From Flavobacterium psychrotolerans (GTDB lineage: Bacteria > Bacteroidota > Bacteroidia > Flavobacteriales > Flavobacteriaceae), in contig NZ_QCZI01000006.1 in NCBI RefSeq assembly GCF_003097635.1, positions 1 to 64,000 on the forward strand: a stretch of DNA of 64,000 nucleotides. Direction: 5' to 3'. Under the pieces are notes generated by a model. It made no database searches and had not been told where the DNA came from. It saw nothing but the letters and a program-made list of their open reading frames with translations. The position numbers and the translations under genes are program-made. Below, in pieces: positions 18,554-27,086 of this stretch (within the stretch, counting starts at the first letter, position 1; each line of letters opens with the position of its first letter).

Positions 18554-20422
18554 TTACTTCACGATCATGAATTCTGATCTTCTGTTTTGAGCATGTTCTT
18601 CTTCGGTACAGTTTTCTTTGCAATCTACTTTAGGCACTGTCTCTCCGTATCCTTTTCCTGCAATTCGGGTCATATCAACTCCTTTTGAAACAATATATCT
18701 CACAGTCGATTTTGCTCTTTTGTCAGACAACGTTAGATTGTAGCTGTCACTTCCCCTATTATCCGTATGGGACTTAGCTAAAATGACCATTCGCGTATTG
18801 TTTTTCATTACCTGAACCAGCTTGTCTAATTCGGCAGCACTAGCGGCAGTAATGTTGTGTTTGTTGAAATCAAAATAAATTGGTTTTAATACAACTTCGG
18901 TTTCAGTAACAATTACATCAATTGGTTTTAATGGAACATTAATTTTCACCTCTGGTCCTTTGCTTTGTGCTACGGTAGCGGTATTGCTCTCATAACCGTC
19001 TTTTGAGGCTTGAATTACATAGGCTTTGTCGCATTCTACTCTGTGTTTCACTTCTCCTTTTTCATTGGATTTTTCGGTAGCAATAATGTTTTTCTTGTCA
19101 TCAAGAATAACAACAGTTGCGTTGGCTAATATGGCATTTGTTTTAGCATCGGTCACTACGGCAAGCAGTTCTACTTTACAAAGTGGTGTTGCGCTAAAGA
19201 TGTCGTCATTTCCGTTTCTGTTACTCGATAAAAAACCTATTTTTCTTCCCTTATTGTAGGTGAAAGCAAAGTCGTCTTTTTCAGAATTTACCGGTTTTCC
19301 AAGATTTGTTGCCTCTGTTTCCTTAGCTAAATCTGCTTGAAAAATGTCGAATCCACCAAGACCAGGTCTTCCGCTTGAAGCAAAATAGAGGGTAGTGTTG
19401 TCTTCAGCAATAAAAGGAAAACTTTCGGCACCTTCTGTGTTTACTTTTATTCCTAAATTTTCAGGTGTACCAAAACTTCCGTCTGCATTAATGGCTACTT
19501 TCCAAATATCAACATCACCAATACTTCCCGGCATATCAGATGAGAAATAAAGTGTTTTTCCGTCGCTACTCAAACTTGGATTGCTGGTAGAATAGGCTGG
19601 GCTGTTAAAAGAAACTGAAGAAATTGCTCCCCAGCTGTCTCCTTCTTTAGTCGCTTTAAATATATTGTTTCTTCCTAATTTTAATTTGTTTGCTTTGTCC
19701 TTTTGAAAGGATGATTCTCTGAAACTGTCGCTAGAAAAATACATGGTGTTTCCATCGGCACTTATGGTCACTGTTCCGTCGTGGAATTTCGAATTTAATT
19801 CATTTACTGCCCCAGCACCTGATAATGTACCATCGGCATTGTAATTGGCTTTGTAAATGTCTAAAAATGGCTCTTTGGTCCATCCGTATTCTTTTTTAGA
19901 GGCATTTCTGGCACTGGTAAAATAAAGGGAATTGTCAAACAATAGTGCTCCAAAATCGGATTTATCGGTATTAATATTTAATGTATTGACGTCAAATAAT
20001 TTTTCTAAATTTAACAATCCCTGTATGTAATTTGGATTGCCCAGGAATGTTTTGGCTCTTTGGTCGGCAGGAGCCAGGCTGGCAAATTTTTGCATTTGCT
20101 TGTTGGCTTCCTCATATTTTCCGTTCGCTTTTAGCATTTGTGCATAACGGAAGTATGTTTCGGCATCTTGTGGTGTCTCCGTTGCTTTGGCATACCATTT
20201 TACCGCTTCGGTAGTGTTGAAGGTATTATAGTAAGCGTCGGCCAACTGTTTGTAAACATAACCGTCCGATTTTCCGTTTTCAACTAATTTTAAATATTCT
20301 TCCGCCGCAGTAATATATTCAAAACGCTTGAATAACTTATCAGCTTTTTTGGTGTTTTTGTTTTGTGCACAAAGGCTTGTGGTAGCTATTATAAAACTTA
20401 ATAGTATATATAGATTTTTCAT
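18554..20422 (-). CDS. OmpA-family protein with TPR and beta-propeller domains (PorE-like, T9SS-associated)
   Basis: A 622-residue envelope protein with a signal peptide (residues 1-19). TPR-like helices occupy about 20-120 (KLFKRFEYITAAEEYLKLVE, AKATETPQDAETYFRYAQML). A PD40/WD40-like propeller follows at about 150-400 (TMYFSSD, TLYFSSDMPGSIGDVDIW, GFDIFQAD). Next come a carboxypeptidase-regulatory-like fold (about 410-500) and a C-terminal OmpA peptidoglycan-binding domain (SHTDNRGSDSYNLTLSDKRA, about 555-575). This architecture is that of PorE, which tethers the type IX secretion machinery to peptidoglycan. It lies 19 bp downstream of a PorP/SprF gene. Many Bacteroidota carry several such pairs, so this may be a paralogue tied to particular cargo. 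Confidence 0.85.
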   Translation of the reverse strand: MKNLYILLSFIIATTSLCAQNKNTKKADKLFKRFEYITAAEEYLKLVENGKSDGYVYKQLADAYYNTFNTTEAVKWYAKATETPQDAETYFRYAQMLKANGKYEEANKQMQKFASLAPADQRAKTFLGNPNYIQGLLNLEKLFDVNTLNINTDKSDFGALLFDNSLYFTSARNASKKEYGWTKEPFLDIYKANYNADGTLSGAGAVNELNSKFHDGTVTISADGNTMYFSSDSFRESSFQKDKANKLKLGRNNIFKATKEGDSWGAISSVSFNSPAYSTSNPSLSSDGKTLYFSSDMPGSIGDVDIWKVAINADGSFGTPENLGIKVNTEGAESFPFIAEDNTTLYFASSGRPGLGGFDIFQADLAKETEATNLGKPVNSEKDDFAFTYNKGRKIGFLSSNRNGNDDIFSATPLCKVELLAVVTDAKTNAILANATVVILDDKKNIIATEKSNEKGEVKHRVECDKAYVIQASKDGYESNTATVAQSKGPEVKINVPLKPIDVIVTETEVVLKPIYFDFNKHNITAASAAELDKLVQVMKNNTRMVILAKSHTDNRGSDSYNLTLSDKRAKSTVRYIVSKGVDMTRIAGKGYGETVPKVDCKENCTEEEHAQNRRSEFMIVK

Positions 20423-20441
20423 TTTTTACGGTTGCTTTAGG

Positions 20442-21365
20442 TTAGAAATATCGTGGTGATTGTGATACTTTTTTAGGGAAGTTCAAATCAAATAACAAAA
20501 TTACTTCGTGAGAGGAAGGTGTTGTTACATTCAAATCAGAAACGATATGATCATAGGCATATCCAACTCTTAGATTTGGAGATATTGCATAGTTTACCAT
20601 CGCGCCAAAGCTGTCTTCTAATCTGTAAGTGGCACCAATTTCGAATTTGTCATAAAACAGGAAATTGGTGGAAACATCCACGGATACTGGCGCATTAAAC
20701 GCCGATTTTAACATGGCGAATGGCTTGAATTTTAAATTTTGATTGATGTCAAATACATAGCCCCCCGTTAAAAAATAATGTGAAGTTTCCGTCCCGAATT
20801 TTCTTCCGTTATAATCCAAATGAGTTGCTTTTAACATATTTGGCACAGACAAAGCCACATAGTATTTGTTGGTATAATAGAAAAATCCTGTTCCTATGTT
20901 TAAATTTGTGGTACTGGAATTTTGAGCAAAAGCCTCATCATCTGGATTGGCAACATGTCCATTTCCAATTTCGCTGAACAAACCAACTTTTTGAAAAGTA
21001 GCTCCCGCTTTTAACCCTAAAGCCAATCGATGTTCTCCTCCTAAATTTAGGGTATAAGAGAAATCGCCATAAACATTATTCTCTTCCACTGGTCCAATTT
21101 TATCTGAAATGATGGATAATCCCATTCCAACATTTTTTCCAACTGGAGAAGATCCCGAAAGGGAGAAAGTTGATGGAGCATCCTCAATCTCTACCCATTG
21201 TTTTCTGTATAGTAGACCAAAAGTCAGGTTTTCTTTTGAGCCTGCATAGGCGGGATTAATTACATTCATATTATACATGTATTGAGTATAATGTGGGTCT
21301 TGTTGTGCTTGCATATCGGCAAACATGCATAATGCCATTAGGGCAATGAAATGTGCTTTCTTCAT
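20442..21365 (-). CDS. PorP/SprF family type IX secretion outer-membrane protein
   Basis: This 307-residue beta-barrel has a signal peptide (residues 1-20, ending MQA-Q). The family N-terminus is QDPHYTQYMYNMNVINPAYAG, and GLLYRKQWVEIEDAPSTFSL and GLSIISDKIGPVEENN follow. It is a PorP/SprF member; SprF is needed for T9SS export of the adhesin SprB. It forms an apparent operon with the PorE-like gene. No long SprB-like adhesin gene is adjacent, so its partner cargo is not visible here. Confidence 0.9.
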   Translation of the reverse strand: MKKAHFIALMALCMFADMQAQQDPHYTQYMYNMNVINPAYAGSKENLTFGLLYRKQWVEIEDAPSTFSLSGSSPVGKNVGMGLSIISDKIGPVEENNVYGDFSYTLNLGGEHRLALGLKAGATFQKVGLFSEIGNGHVANPDDEAFAQNSSTTNLNIGTGFFYYTNKYYVALSVPNMLKATHLDYNGRKFGTETSHYFLTGGYVFDINQNLKFKPFAMLKSAFNAPVSVDVSTNFLFYDKFEIGATYRLEDSFGAMVNYAISPNLRVGYAYDHIVSDLNVTTPSSHEVILLFDLNFPKKVSQSPRYF

Positions 21366-21494
21366 TTTTATGTTTTTGTTGATTTTAATTAGTATTGCTA
21401 AATTAGCGTGCTTTGTTTAAATAAACCCATAAGGATTAAGACTTACCACTTTCAAATTCTAATAGTAGCATAGCTGCTTTTGAACAAATCGAAG

Positions 21495-21502
21495 CAAATG
21501 TA
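21495..21502 (-). promoter_or_regulatory. candidate porP/sprF promoter (-7 element)
   Basis: On the minus strand this reads TACATTTG, an exact TAnnTTTG match, about 130 bp before the ATG. No good -33 box is seen. Confidence 0.35.
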
Positions 21503-21606
21503 GCAAAATTTAGTATAAAAATCAGAATTACATCAATAATCAATGTTAATTCTGAATTTTGCTTGTATTTTAAACTTCATTTACACTTAAATCATTGGCA
21601 AATCAT

Positions 21607-21614
21607 TAAATTTG
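21607..21614 (+). promoter_or_regulatory. candidate hflX promoter (-7 element)
   Basis: TAAATTTG matches TAnnTTTG exactly and lies 16 bp before the hflX ATG, giving a very short leader. Confidence 0.45.
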
Positions 21615-21630
21615 TATTACATTTAAACTT

Positions 21631-22857
21631 ATGCTAGAAAAAGAAACTATAAAATTTGAAAAGACAGTTGTTGTTGGAATTATCACTCAAAAGCAAGATG
21701 AAGAAAAGTTAAAGGAATATCTTGATGAGCTTGAATTTTTAACCTTTACTGCAGGCGGAGAAGTTGTGAAACGTTTTTTTCAGAAAATGGAACGGCCGAA
21801 TCCAAAAACATTTCTTGGAACGGGAAAAATGGAAGAAATTAATCTTTATGTCAAAGAGAATGATATTTCTACCGTGATTTTTGATGATGAATTGTCACCT
21901 TCGCAACAAAAAAATATTACTAAAATTTTAGATTGCAAAGTATTAGATCGAACCAATCTTATTTTAGATATTTTTGCACAAAGAGCCGAATCCTCCTATG
22001 CCAGAACACAAGTAGAATTAGCACAATGTATTTATTTATTACCTCGACTTTCCGGAATGTGGACGCATTTAGAAAGGCAAAAAGGGGGAATTGGAATGCG
22101 TGGTCCTGGAGAAACAGAAATTGAAACCGACAGACGAATTGTTCGCGATAGAATTGCGCTGCTAAAAGACAAAATCAAAATTATTGACAAACAAATGTCG
22201 GTACAACGAGGCAATCGAGGAGCAATGGTTCGCGTTGCCCTAGTTGGTTATACTAATGTAGGGAAATCTACATTGATGAATGTAATTAGCAAAAGCGATG
22301 TATTTGTTGAAAACAAACTTTTTGCAACACTAGATACAACGGTTCGTAAAGTAGTTATTAGAAATCTCCCTTTCCTGCTCTCAGATACTGTGGGTTTTAT
22401 TAGAAAACTGCCTACTCAATTGGTCGATTCATTTAAAAGTACGCTTGATGAAGTCCGTGAAGCAGATTTGTTGCTTCATGTGGTGGATATTTCTCATCCT
22501 GATTTTGAAGATCATATTGCCTCTGTTAACCAAACGTTATTGGACATTAAAAGCAATGACAAACCGATAATTATGGTTTTCAATAAAATTGACGCATACA
22601 AACATCTAACCATTGACGACGATGATTTAATTACTGAAAAAACAAAAAGACATAACACATTAGAAGAATGGAAGTCAACTTGGATGAGTAATGTAGGGGA
22701 AAAAAACGCACTGTTTATTTCAGCAATTAATAAAGAAAATATTGAAGAATTTAAAGAACGGGTTTACGAAGCGGTTAGACAAATTCATATCACTCGTTTT
22801 CCGTATAACAAATTTTTATACCCAGATTATAAAGATGCGGTAGAAAAAGAAGATTAG
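21631..22857 (+). CDS. hflX: ribosome-associated GTPase HflX
   Basis: A 408-residue GTPase that binds and splits stalled 50S/70S ribosomes under stress. The HflX N-terminal domain includes PNPKTFLGTGKMEEI (about residues 53-67) and DRTNLILDIFAQRA. The Gly-rich linker GGIGMRGPGETEIETDRR is at about 152-169. The G-domain has GYTNVGKSTLMN (P-loop, about 206-217), DTVGFIRKLP (G3) and NKID (G4). Length and all motifs are typical. It is followed by a strong terminator. Confidence 0.95.
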   Translation: MLEKETIKFEKTVVVGIITQKQDEEKLKEYLDELEFLTFTAGGEVVKRFFQKMERPNPKTFLGTGKMEEINLYVKENDISTVIFDDELSPSQQKNITKILDCKVLDRTNLILDIFAQRAESSYARTQVELAQCIYLLPRLSGMWTHLERQKGGIGMRGPGETEIETDRRIVRDRIALLKDKIKIIDKQMSVQRGNRGAMVRVALVGYTNVGKSTLMNVISKSDVFVENKLFATLDTTVRKVVIRNLPFLLSDTVGFIRKLPTQLVDSFKSTLDEVREADLLLHVVDISHPDFEDHIASVNQTLLDIKSNDKPIIMVFNKIDAYKHLTIDDDDLITEKTKRHNTLEEWKSTWMSNVGEKNALFISAINKENIEEFKERVYEAVRQIHITRFPYNKFLYPDYKDAVEKED

Positions 22858-22870
22858 ATTTTTACAAATC

Positions 22871-22907
22871 AAAAAAGACCTTTAGCACATCACTAAAGGT
22901 CTTTTTT
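22871..22907. terminator. bidirectional terminator after hflX
   Basis: AAAAAAGACCTTTAG (22871-22885) pairs perfectly with 22893-22907 around a 7-nt loop. A/T runs on both sides make it suitable for hflX and the convergent DUF3078 gene. Confidence 0.88.
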
Positions 22908-22924
22908 TATGATTCATTTTGATA

Positions 22925-23854
22925 TTAGAATCCATAATTGATTCCTAAACCAAAAACTTCTCTCGTTTGAAACCCATGAAAAGCATTGTCATCGTAAATG
23001 GTTTGCACGGATACATTTGTAGATAGGTATCTGTTAATTCTCAAGACAATAGCTAGAGAGTAATCAACGTCAACGTTTTCTGGTTTTTCAAGATAATTGG
23101 AATATAAATTCAAGGTGTTTTCGGCAGAAACATTGGTCATTACATTTAATTTATAATAGGCAGAGGTATAAAAACCCAATTCATATCGCAAGCTCTTATT
23201 GGCATCTACACCAAAATAACTGCCATCAACATATCCTAAAATGGATGTCCTGTCTTTATCTACAAAAGTCAATTTAGAGGTTAAGGGAGCAAAATTGACC
23301 TTCAAATTCTCACTTCTTTTCCAAAAGATTCCTGGACCAAAAGTTAAATAACCAGGAGAAAGCAAGTTGGTGTTTTCTGTCCTGATTTCTGCACCATTAC
23401 TGTCTTTTCCGTAAACATAACCTTTCGTAAATTGAGTTCTGAAATTTAAAAAGAAAGAATAATACCATTCTCCAAAAGCCTTTTTACCTAAAACAGAATT
23501 AAATTCGAAACGATCGTCAGTTTTCTTTTCAAAATCTGTATTCTTAGTTTGAAGTAAACCATAGGAGGCTAGAATCTTGTTGTCCCAAGTGATATCTTTT
23601 TTTTTGTAATTGAAATCATAATTGATACTCAAATTCCCGGACATGTTATTCTCCCCGCCGGCAATCCAGTTGTTAAAGTTCGATTGGTTAAAAAGTAAAG
23701 ATAGATTTCCCTTGTTTTTCCATCCTTTAGCGGTAGTGTCAGCAATTATTTTGACTGCCTTTTCTGTATTTAGCACTAACTCTTTCTCGGTATTTTGGGC
23801 TCGTAAAAAAACAGTGGTAGTTAAAAAAGCGACTAATAATAGGATTTTTTTCAT
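22925..23854 (-). CDS. DUF3078 family outer-membrane beta-barrel-like protein
   Basis: This 309-residue protein has a signal peptide (residues 1-19, ending LRA-Q). The family segment GWKNKGNLSLLFNQSNFNNW is followed by AGGENNMSGN and alternating-strand sequence ending in GINYGF, as in outer-membrane barrels. DUF3078 proteins are widespread in Bacteroidota with no assigned role. It is the last gene of the minus-strand run that holds the SUF genes but has its own promoter-like -7 element, so it may be independent. Confidence 0.8.
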   Translation of the reverse strand: MKKILLLVAFLTTTVFLRAQNTEKELVLNTEKAVKIIADTTAKGWKNKGNLSLLFNQSNFNNWIAGGENNMSGNLSINYDFNYKKKDITWDNKILASYGLLQTKNTDFEKKTDDRFEFNSVLGKKAFGEWYYSFFLNFRTQFTKGYVYGKDSNGAEIRTENTNLLSPGYLTFGPGIFWKRSENLKVNFAPLTSKLTFVDKDRTSILGYVDGSYFGVDANKSLRYELGFYTSAYYKLNVMTNVSAENTLNLYSNYLEKPENVDVDYSLAIVLRINRYLSTNVSVQTIYDDNAFHGFQTREVFGLGINYGF

Positions 23855-23882
23855 TTTCTTGTTTTTTTGTATGTTTGCTTAA

Positions 23883-23890
23883 CAAATATA
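23883..23890 (-). promoter_or_regulatory. candidate promoter of the DUF3078 gene
   Basis: Minus strand TATATTTG, an exact TAnnTTTG match, 28 bp before the ATG. No TTG is placed well upstream. Confidence 0.4.
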
Positions 23891-23938
23891 CTGAAAAACC
23901 TTTTAAATGTTAAATTTTGACCTCCGATAATTTAAAAA

Positions 23939-24448
23939 TCATTTCTTAACTGCCTTATATAAAGGGACTGCTGAGCAAGCTTCACCATACATAATGCTTT
24001 TTGCAAAAGGCTGCAATTTTTGGGCAGCCAAAACATAAGCACTCATAGGAACTGGTTTTTTGGAACACCCTTTTATAATAACCGACTTGTCCTTATAAGC
24101 AGTAAAGTCAATACTTGGTAAAATCTCCTGATACAATACAGTGTCGATATCTTCTAAAGTGCCGTTTACTACTTTTTTTGCAAATGGAGCTACATGAACT
24201 GCCACTAATAGAGGTGCCCATGCCGGAAGTATGGCATCGGTCAGACAATTTATGGCGACAAAATGATCTTGGTATTGAAGCCAATTATGATTTTTAAGTC
24301 CTTCCCGAAAGTCCTTTTCTCTCAATAAAACCCCTTCAATAAGCCATTGGGACATGTCAATTTGGGAACGAATTCCTTTTGGATAATAATCCTCCAGATC
24401 GAAAACTTCGAGTGAACTATTGGCGACTTTGTTAATTATTTCATCCAT
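23939..24448 (-). CDS. DUF2480 family protein
   Basis: This 169-residue cytosolic protein carries the family features LEDYYPKGIRSQIDMSQWL, HDHFVAINC-like YQDHFVAINCLTDAILPAWA and a late GCSKKPVP. The conserved Cys and His could hold a metal, but this is inference. It occurs next to SufE and the DUF59 protein in many Bacteroidota, so a link to Fe-S assembly is likely. A hairpin with 10-bp arms (24470-24479 and 24491-24500) separates it from the upstream DUF59 gene. Confidence 0.75.
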   Translation of the reverse strand: MDEIINKVANSSLEVFDLEDYYPKGIRSQIDMSQWLIEGVLLREKDFREGLKNHNWLQYQDHFVAINCLTDAILPAWAPLLVAVHVAPFAKKVVNGTLEDIDTVLYQEILPSIDFTAYKDKSVIIKGCSKKPVPMSAYVLAAQKLQPFAKSIMYGEACSAVPLYKAVKK

Positions 24449-24521
24449 AATGAGATCTTGTAGCTGAATGTCATAAAATTCCTGTTTTTGATTTTATGAC
24501 TGTCAACTTTATAACTGAATT

Positions 24522-24845
24522 TTAAAGCATTCCCAATTCCAATTTTGCTTCTTCACTCATCAAATCTTTGCTCCATGGCGGATCAAACGTGATTTCAACA
24601 TCAGCATCTTTCACATGTTCAATCGATTTTACTTTCTCTTCTACTTCTAATGGCAGCGTTTCGGCAACAGGACAATTAGGGGACGTTAGTGTCATTAGGA
24701 TTTTTACTTCGTAATCTTCGTTTACCATGACGTCATAAATTAATCCTAATTCGTAAATGTCAACAGGGATTTCTGGATCGTAGATGGTTTTTAATTTTTT
24801 TACAATTTCTTCCCCTAATAAGTTAGTGTCTATTACTTGTTCCAT
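24522..24845 (-). CDS. DUF59/MIP18 family Fe-S assembly protein (SufT-like)
   Basis: A 107-residue protein of the MIP18/DUF59 family. IYDPEIPVDIYELGLIYDV (about residues 21-39) and MTLTSPNCPVAETLP (with the conserved Cys, about 57-71) are the signature. Members assist maturation of Fe-S proteins. The start at 24845 (MEQVIDTN) avoids overlapping sufE; the longer frame to 24878 lies inside the sufE end. It is 4 bp downstream of sufE, so co-translation is likely. Confidence 0.88.
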   Translation of the reverse strand: MEQVIDTNLLGEEIVKKLKTIYDPEIPVDIYELGLIYDVMVNEDYEVKILMTLTSPNCPVAETLPLEVEEKVKSIEHVKDADVEITFDPPWSKDLMSEEAKLELGML

Positions 24846-24849
24846 AATT

Positions 24850-25269
24850 TTAGTTTTTTGAATCGAATGCCAAAGCATACATTTTAATATTTTTAATCAT
24901 CGATACCAATCCGTTGGCTCGAGTTGGTGATAAATGTTCTTTTAGTCCTATTTCGTCTATGAAATCCATATCCGCATTCAAGATATCCGTAGCTTTTTGA
25001 TTGGAAAAAGTCCGAATTAAAATGGCAATTATTCCTTTGGTCAGAATAGCGTCGCTATCGGCAGTAAAAACAATAGTGTCATTATTTTGATCCCCTTTTA
25101 ACCAAACTTTAGATTGGCAGCCTTTAATCAGGTTGTTTTCCGTTTTGAATTCTTCTTTTATCAACGGAAGGTTTTTTCCTAATTCGATGATGTATTCATA
25201 ACGCTGCATCCAGTCATCAAACATTGAAAATTCGTCTACTATTTCGTCTTGTATTTCTTTTATGTTCAT
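24850..25269 (-). CDS. sufE: SufE sulfur acceptor
   Basis: This 139-residue protein takes persulfide sulfur from SufS and hands it to SufBCD. The active Cys is in LIKGCQSKVWL (about residues 47-57), and FSMFDDWMQRYEYIIELG near the N-terminus matches SufE. The later DIGL-like FIDEIGLKEHLSPTRANGL is also typical. Its start codon overlaps the stop of the upstream lipoprotein gene by one base, showing they share a transcript. Confidence 0.92.
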   Translation of the reverse strand: MNIKEIQDEIVDEFSMFDDWMQRYEYIIELGKNLPLIKEEFKTENNLIKGCQSKVWLKGDQNNDTIVFTADSDAILTKGIIAILIRTFSNQKATDILNADMDFIDEIGLKEHLSPTRANGLVSMIKNIKMYALAFDSKN

Positions 25270-25703
25270 TATTCTTCTTTAATCAATGAATTTATTTTAG
25301 TGACCAATTTCTCGATTTCTACCGGTGGATTTCCATGATCAAAACTTGCTGATTCATACGATTTTTCCTTATAGTTGATTTTTAAATTGGCAATGGCTGC
25401 ACCATCATAAAAACGCTTTTCGGTAGGGGCTTTTAAATTTGGAATTTCTTCTAACTCAATTTCTTGAAAATAAACAATAAGCTCTTTCCAATCCTTGTCA
25501 GAAATTTTCTTCGGAGTGGGAATTTCATTGCCTTTTCTGACTTTTGAAATTGAAACTGTTTGATTTTGAATCGTTATTTTTTTATAATATCCTCTCGTGT
25601 TAGCAACATATTCAATTTTAGCAGTGGCCAGATCTTGTTTTTTTTCGCTGTCGCAACCTTTTGCAAGAAAAAGGGTAAGGAATAGTAAAGACATTATTTT
25701 CAT
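25269..25703 (-). CDS. lipoprotein of unknown function inside the suf cluster
   Basis: A 144-residue protein starting MKIMSLLFLTLFLAKGC, with a lipobox-like LAKGC where Cys 17 would be lipidated. The remainder (for example RFYDGAAIANLKINYKEKSY) resembles small Bacteroidota lipoproteins but no named family. The start at 25703 is preferred; the 25 extra upstream residues in the longer frame do not look like a signal. It sits between sufS and sufE and overlaps sufE by one base. An envelope lipoprotein is out of place in a cytosolic pathway operon. Confidence 0.7.
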   Translation of the reverse strand: MKIMSLLFLTLFLAKGCDSEKKQDLATAKIEYVANTRGYYKKITIQNQTVSISKVRKGNEIPTPKKISDKDWKELIVYFQEIELEEIPNLKAPTEKRFYDGAAIANLKINYKEKSYESASFDHGNPPVEIEKLVTKINSLIKEE

Positions 25704-25823
25704 ATGTTGATAATATTTGTTTTTTAAAGGAATATGGTATGCTTCGCCTGTTCGCAAGCTCGGGTCGCCAATCTTCATTATGATTTGTGATCTTGAATCA
25801 CGGCGATTTCATAAATTATTTTT

Positions 25824-27041
25824 TTAAGATAACATTAATTTTGCTTTTTTGACTGCTTCCACCATAACGTCAATTTCCTCTTTGGTATTATAAAAAGCAA
25901 ATGAAGCCCTAATGGTTCCTGGAATATTATAGAAATTCATGATGGGTTGTGCGCAATGATGGCCTGTTCTTACAGCAATACCCAATTTGTCAATTATTGT
26001 CCCAATGTCGTATGGATGAATTCCCTCGATATTAAACGAAATCACGGAAGTTTTTGCAGCCGCGGTTCCAAAAATTCTCAACCCTTCAATTTCTAACAAT
26101 CGTTGTGTCCCGTATTCCAATAATTCTTTTTCCTGTTCTTGAATGTTTTCAATTCCAATTGAATTGATGTAATCAACGGCAGTTCCTAGTACAATTCCGT
26201 CAGCAATGTTTGGAGTTCCAGCTTCAAACTTATGAGGTAAATCGGCATAAGTCGTTTTCTCGAAAGTTACTTCCTTTATCATTTCACCTCCCCCTTGATA
26301 AGGCGGAAGTTTATTTAACCAAGCTTCTTTTCCGTACAAAATCCCGGTTCCCGTAGGGGCGAACATTTTATGACCTGAAAAAGCATAAAAATCACAATCC
26401 AATTCCTGAACATTGGGTTTAAGATGTGATACTGCCTGCGCTCCGTCAATTAAAATGGCGGCTCCCACTTGGTGCGCTTTATCAATCATGTACTTTATGG
26501 GATTGATAGTTCCCAAAGCATTGGAGATGTGATTTACGGTAACTATTTTGGTTTTTTCGGAAAGTAATTTGTCAAATTCCGATAAGATCAATTCGCCGTT
26601 TTCATTCATCGGAATCACCTTTAAAGTGGCTCCAGTTCTTTCACACAACATCTGCCAAGGCACAATATTACTGTGATGTTCTAATGCCGAAACCAAAACT
26701 TCATCACCCGGTTTCAATAGTGAAGCAAATCCATTGGCAACCAAATTGATTCCATGTGTTGTTCCCGAAGTGAAAATAACTTCGTGAGCGAATTTTGCGT
26801 TAATATGATTTTTAATTTTGTTACGGGAAGCTTCATAAGCATCGGTAGCAAGCTGGCTTAGCGTATGAACTCCACGATGGATATTGGCATTTATTTCTTG
26901 GTAATATTTTGAAATTGCATCAATTACCACTTGGGGTTTTTGCGATGTGGCTCCGTTATCGAAATAAACTAATGGCTTTCCATTTATTTTTTGAGATAAA
27001 ATTGGAAAATCTGCACGAATATCTTTTATGTTAAAACTCAT
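25824..27041 (-). CDS. sufS: cysteine desulfurase SufS
   Basis: This 405-residue PLP enzyme removes sulfur from cysteine to start Fe-S assembly. YAFSGHKMFAPTGTGILYG (about residues 222-240) holds the PLP Lys. RTGHHCAQP near residue 360 holds the persulfide Cys in the group II (SufS/CsdA) setting. ALEHHSNIVPWQ is also diagnostic. It follows sufD by 45 bp in the operon. Confidence 0.95.
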   Translation of the reverse strand: MSFNIKDIRADFPILSQKINGKPLVYFDNGATSQKPQVVIDAISKYYQEINANIHRGVHTLSQLATDAYEASRNKIKNHINAKFAHEVIFTSGTTHGINLVANGFASLLKPGDEVLVSALEHHSNIVPWQMLCERTGATLKVIPMNENGELILSEFDKLLSEKTKIVTVNHISNALGTINPIKYMIDKAHQVGAAILIDGAQAVSHLKPNVQELDCDFYAFSGHKMFAPTGTGILYGKEAWLNKLPPYQGGGEMIKEVTFEKTTYADLPHKFEAGTPNIADGIVLGTAVDYINSIGIENIQEQEKELLEYGTQRLLEIEGLRIFGTAAAKTSVISFNIEGIHPYDIGTIIDKLGIAVRTGHHCAQPIMNFYNIPGTIRASFAFYNTKEEIDVMVEAVKKAKLMLS

Positions 27042-27086
27042 TTTGTCCTTAATTAATTACTATAGAAGTCAAATAGTCCTGAAAGA

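Noticed and set aside
25735..25778. Upstream in-frame extension of the suf-cluster lipoprotein
   Set aside because: The extra residues (KIGDPSLRTGEAYH) precede a perfect lipoprotein signal start at 25703 and come from a GC-richer intergenic segment, perhaps a small repeat.
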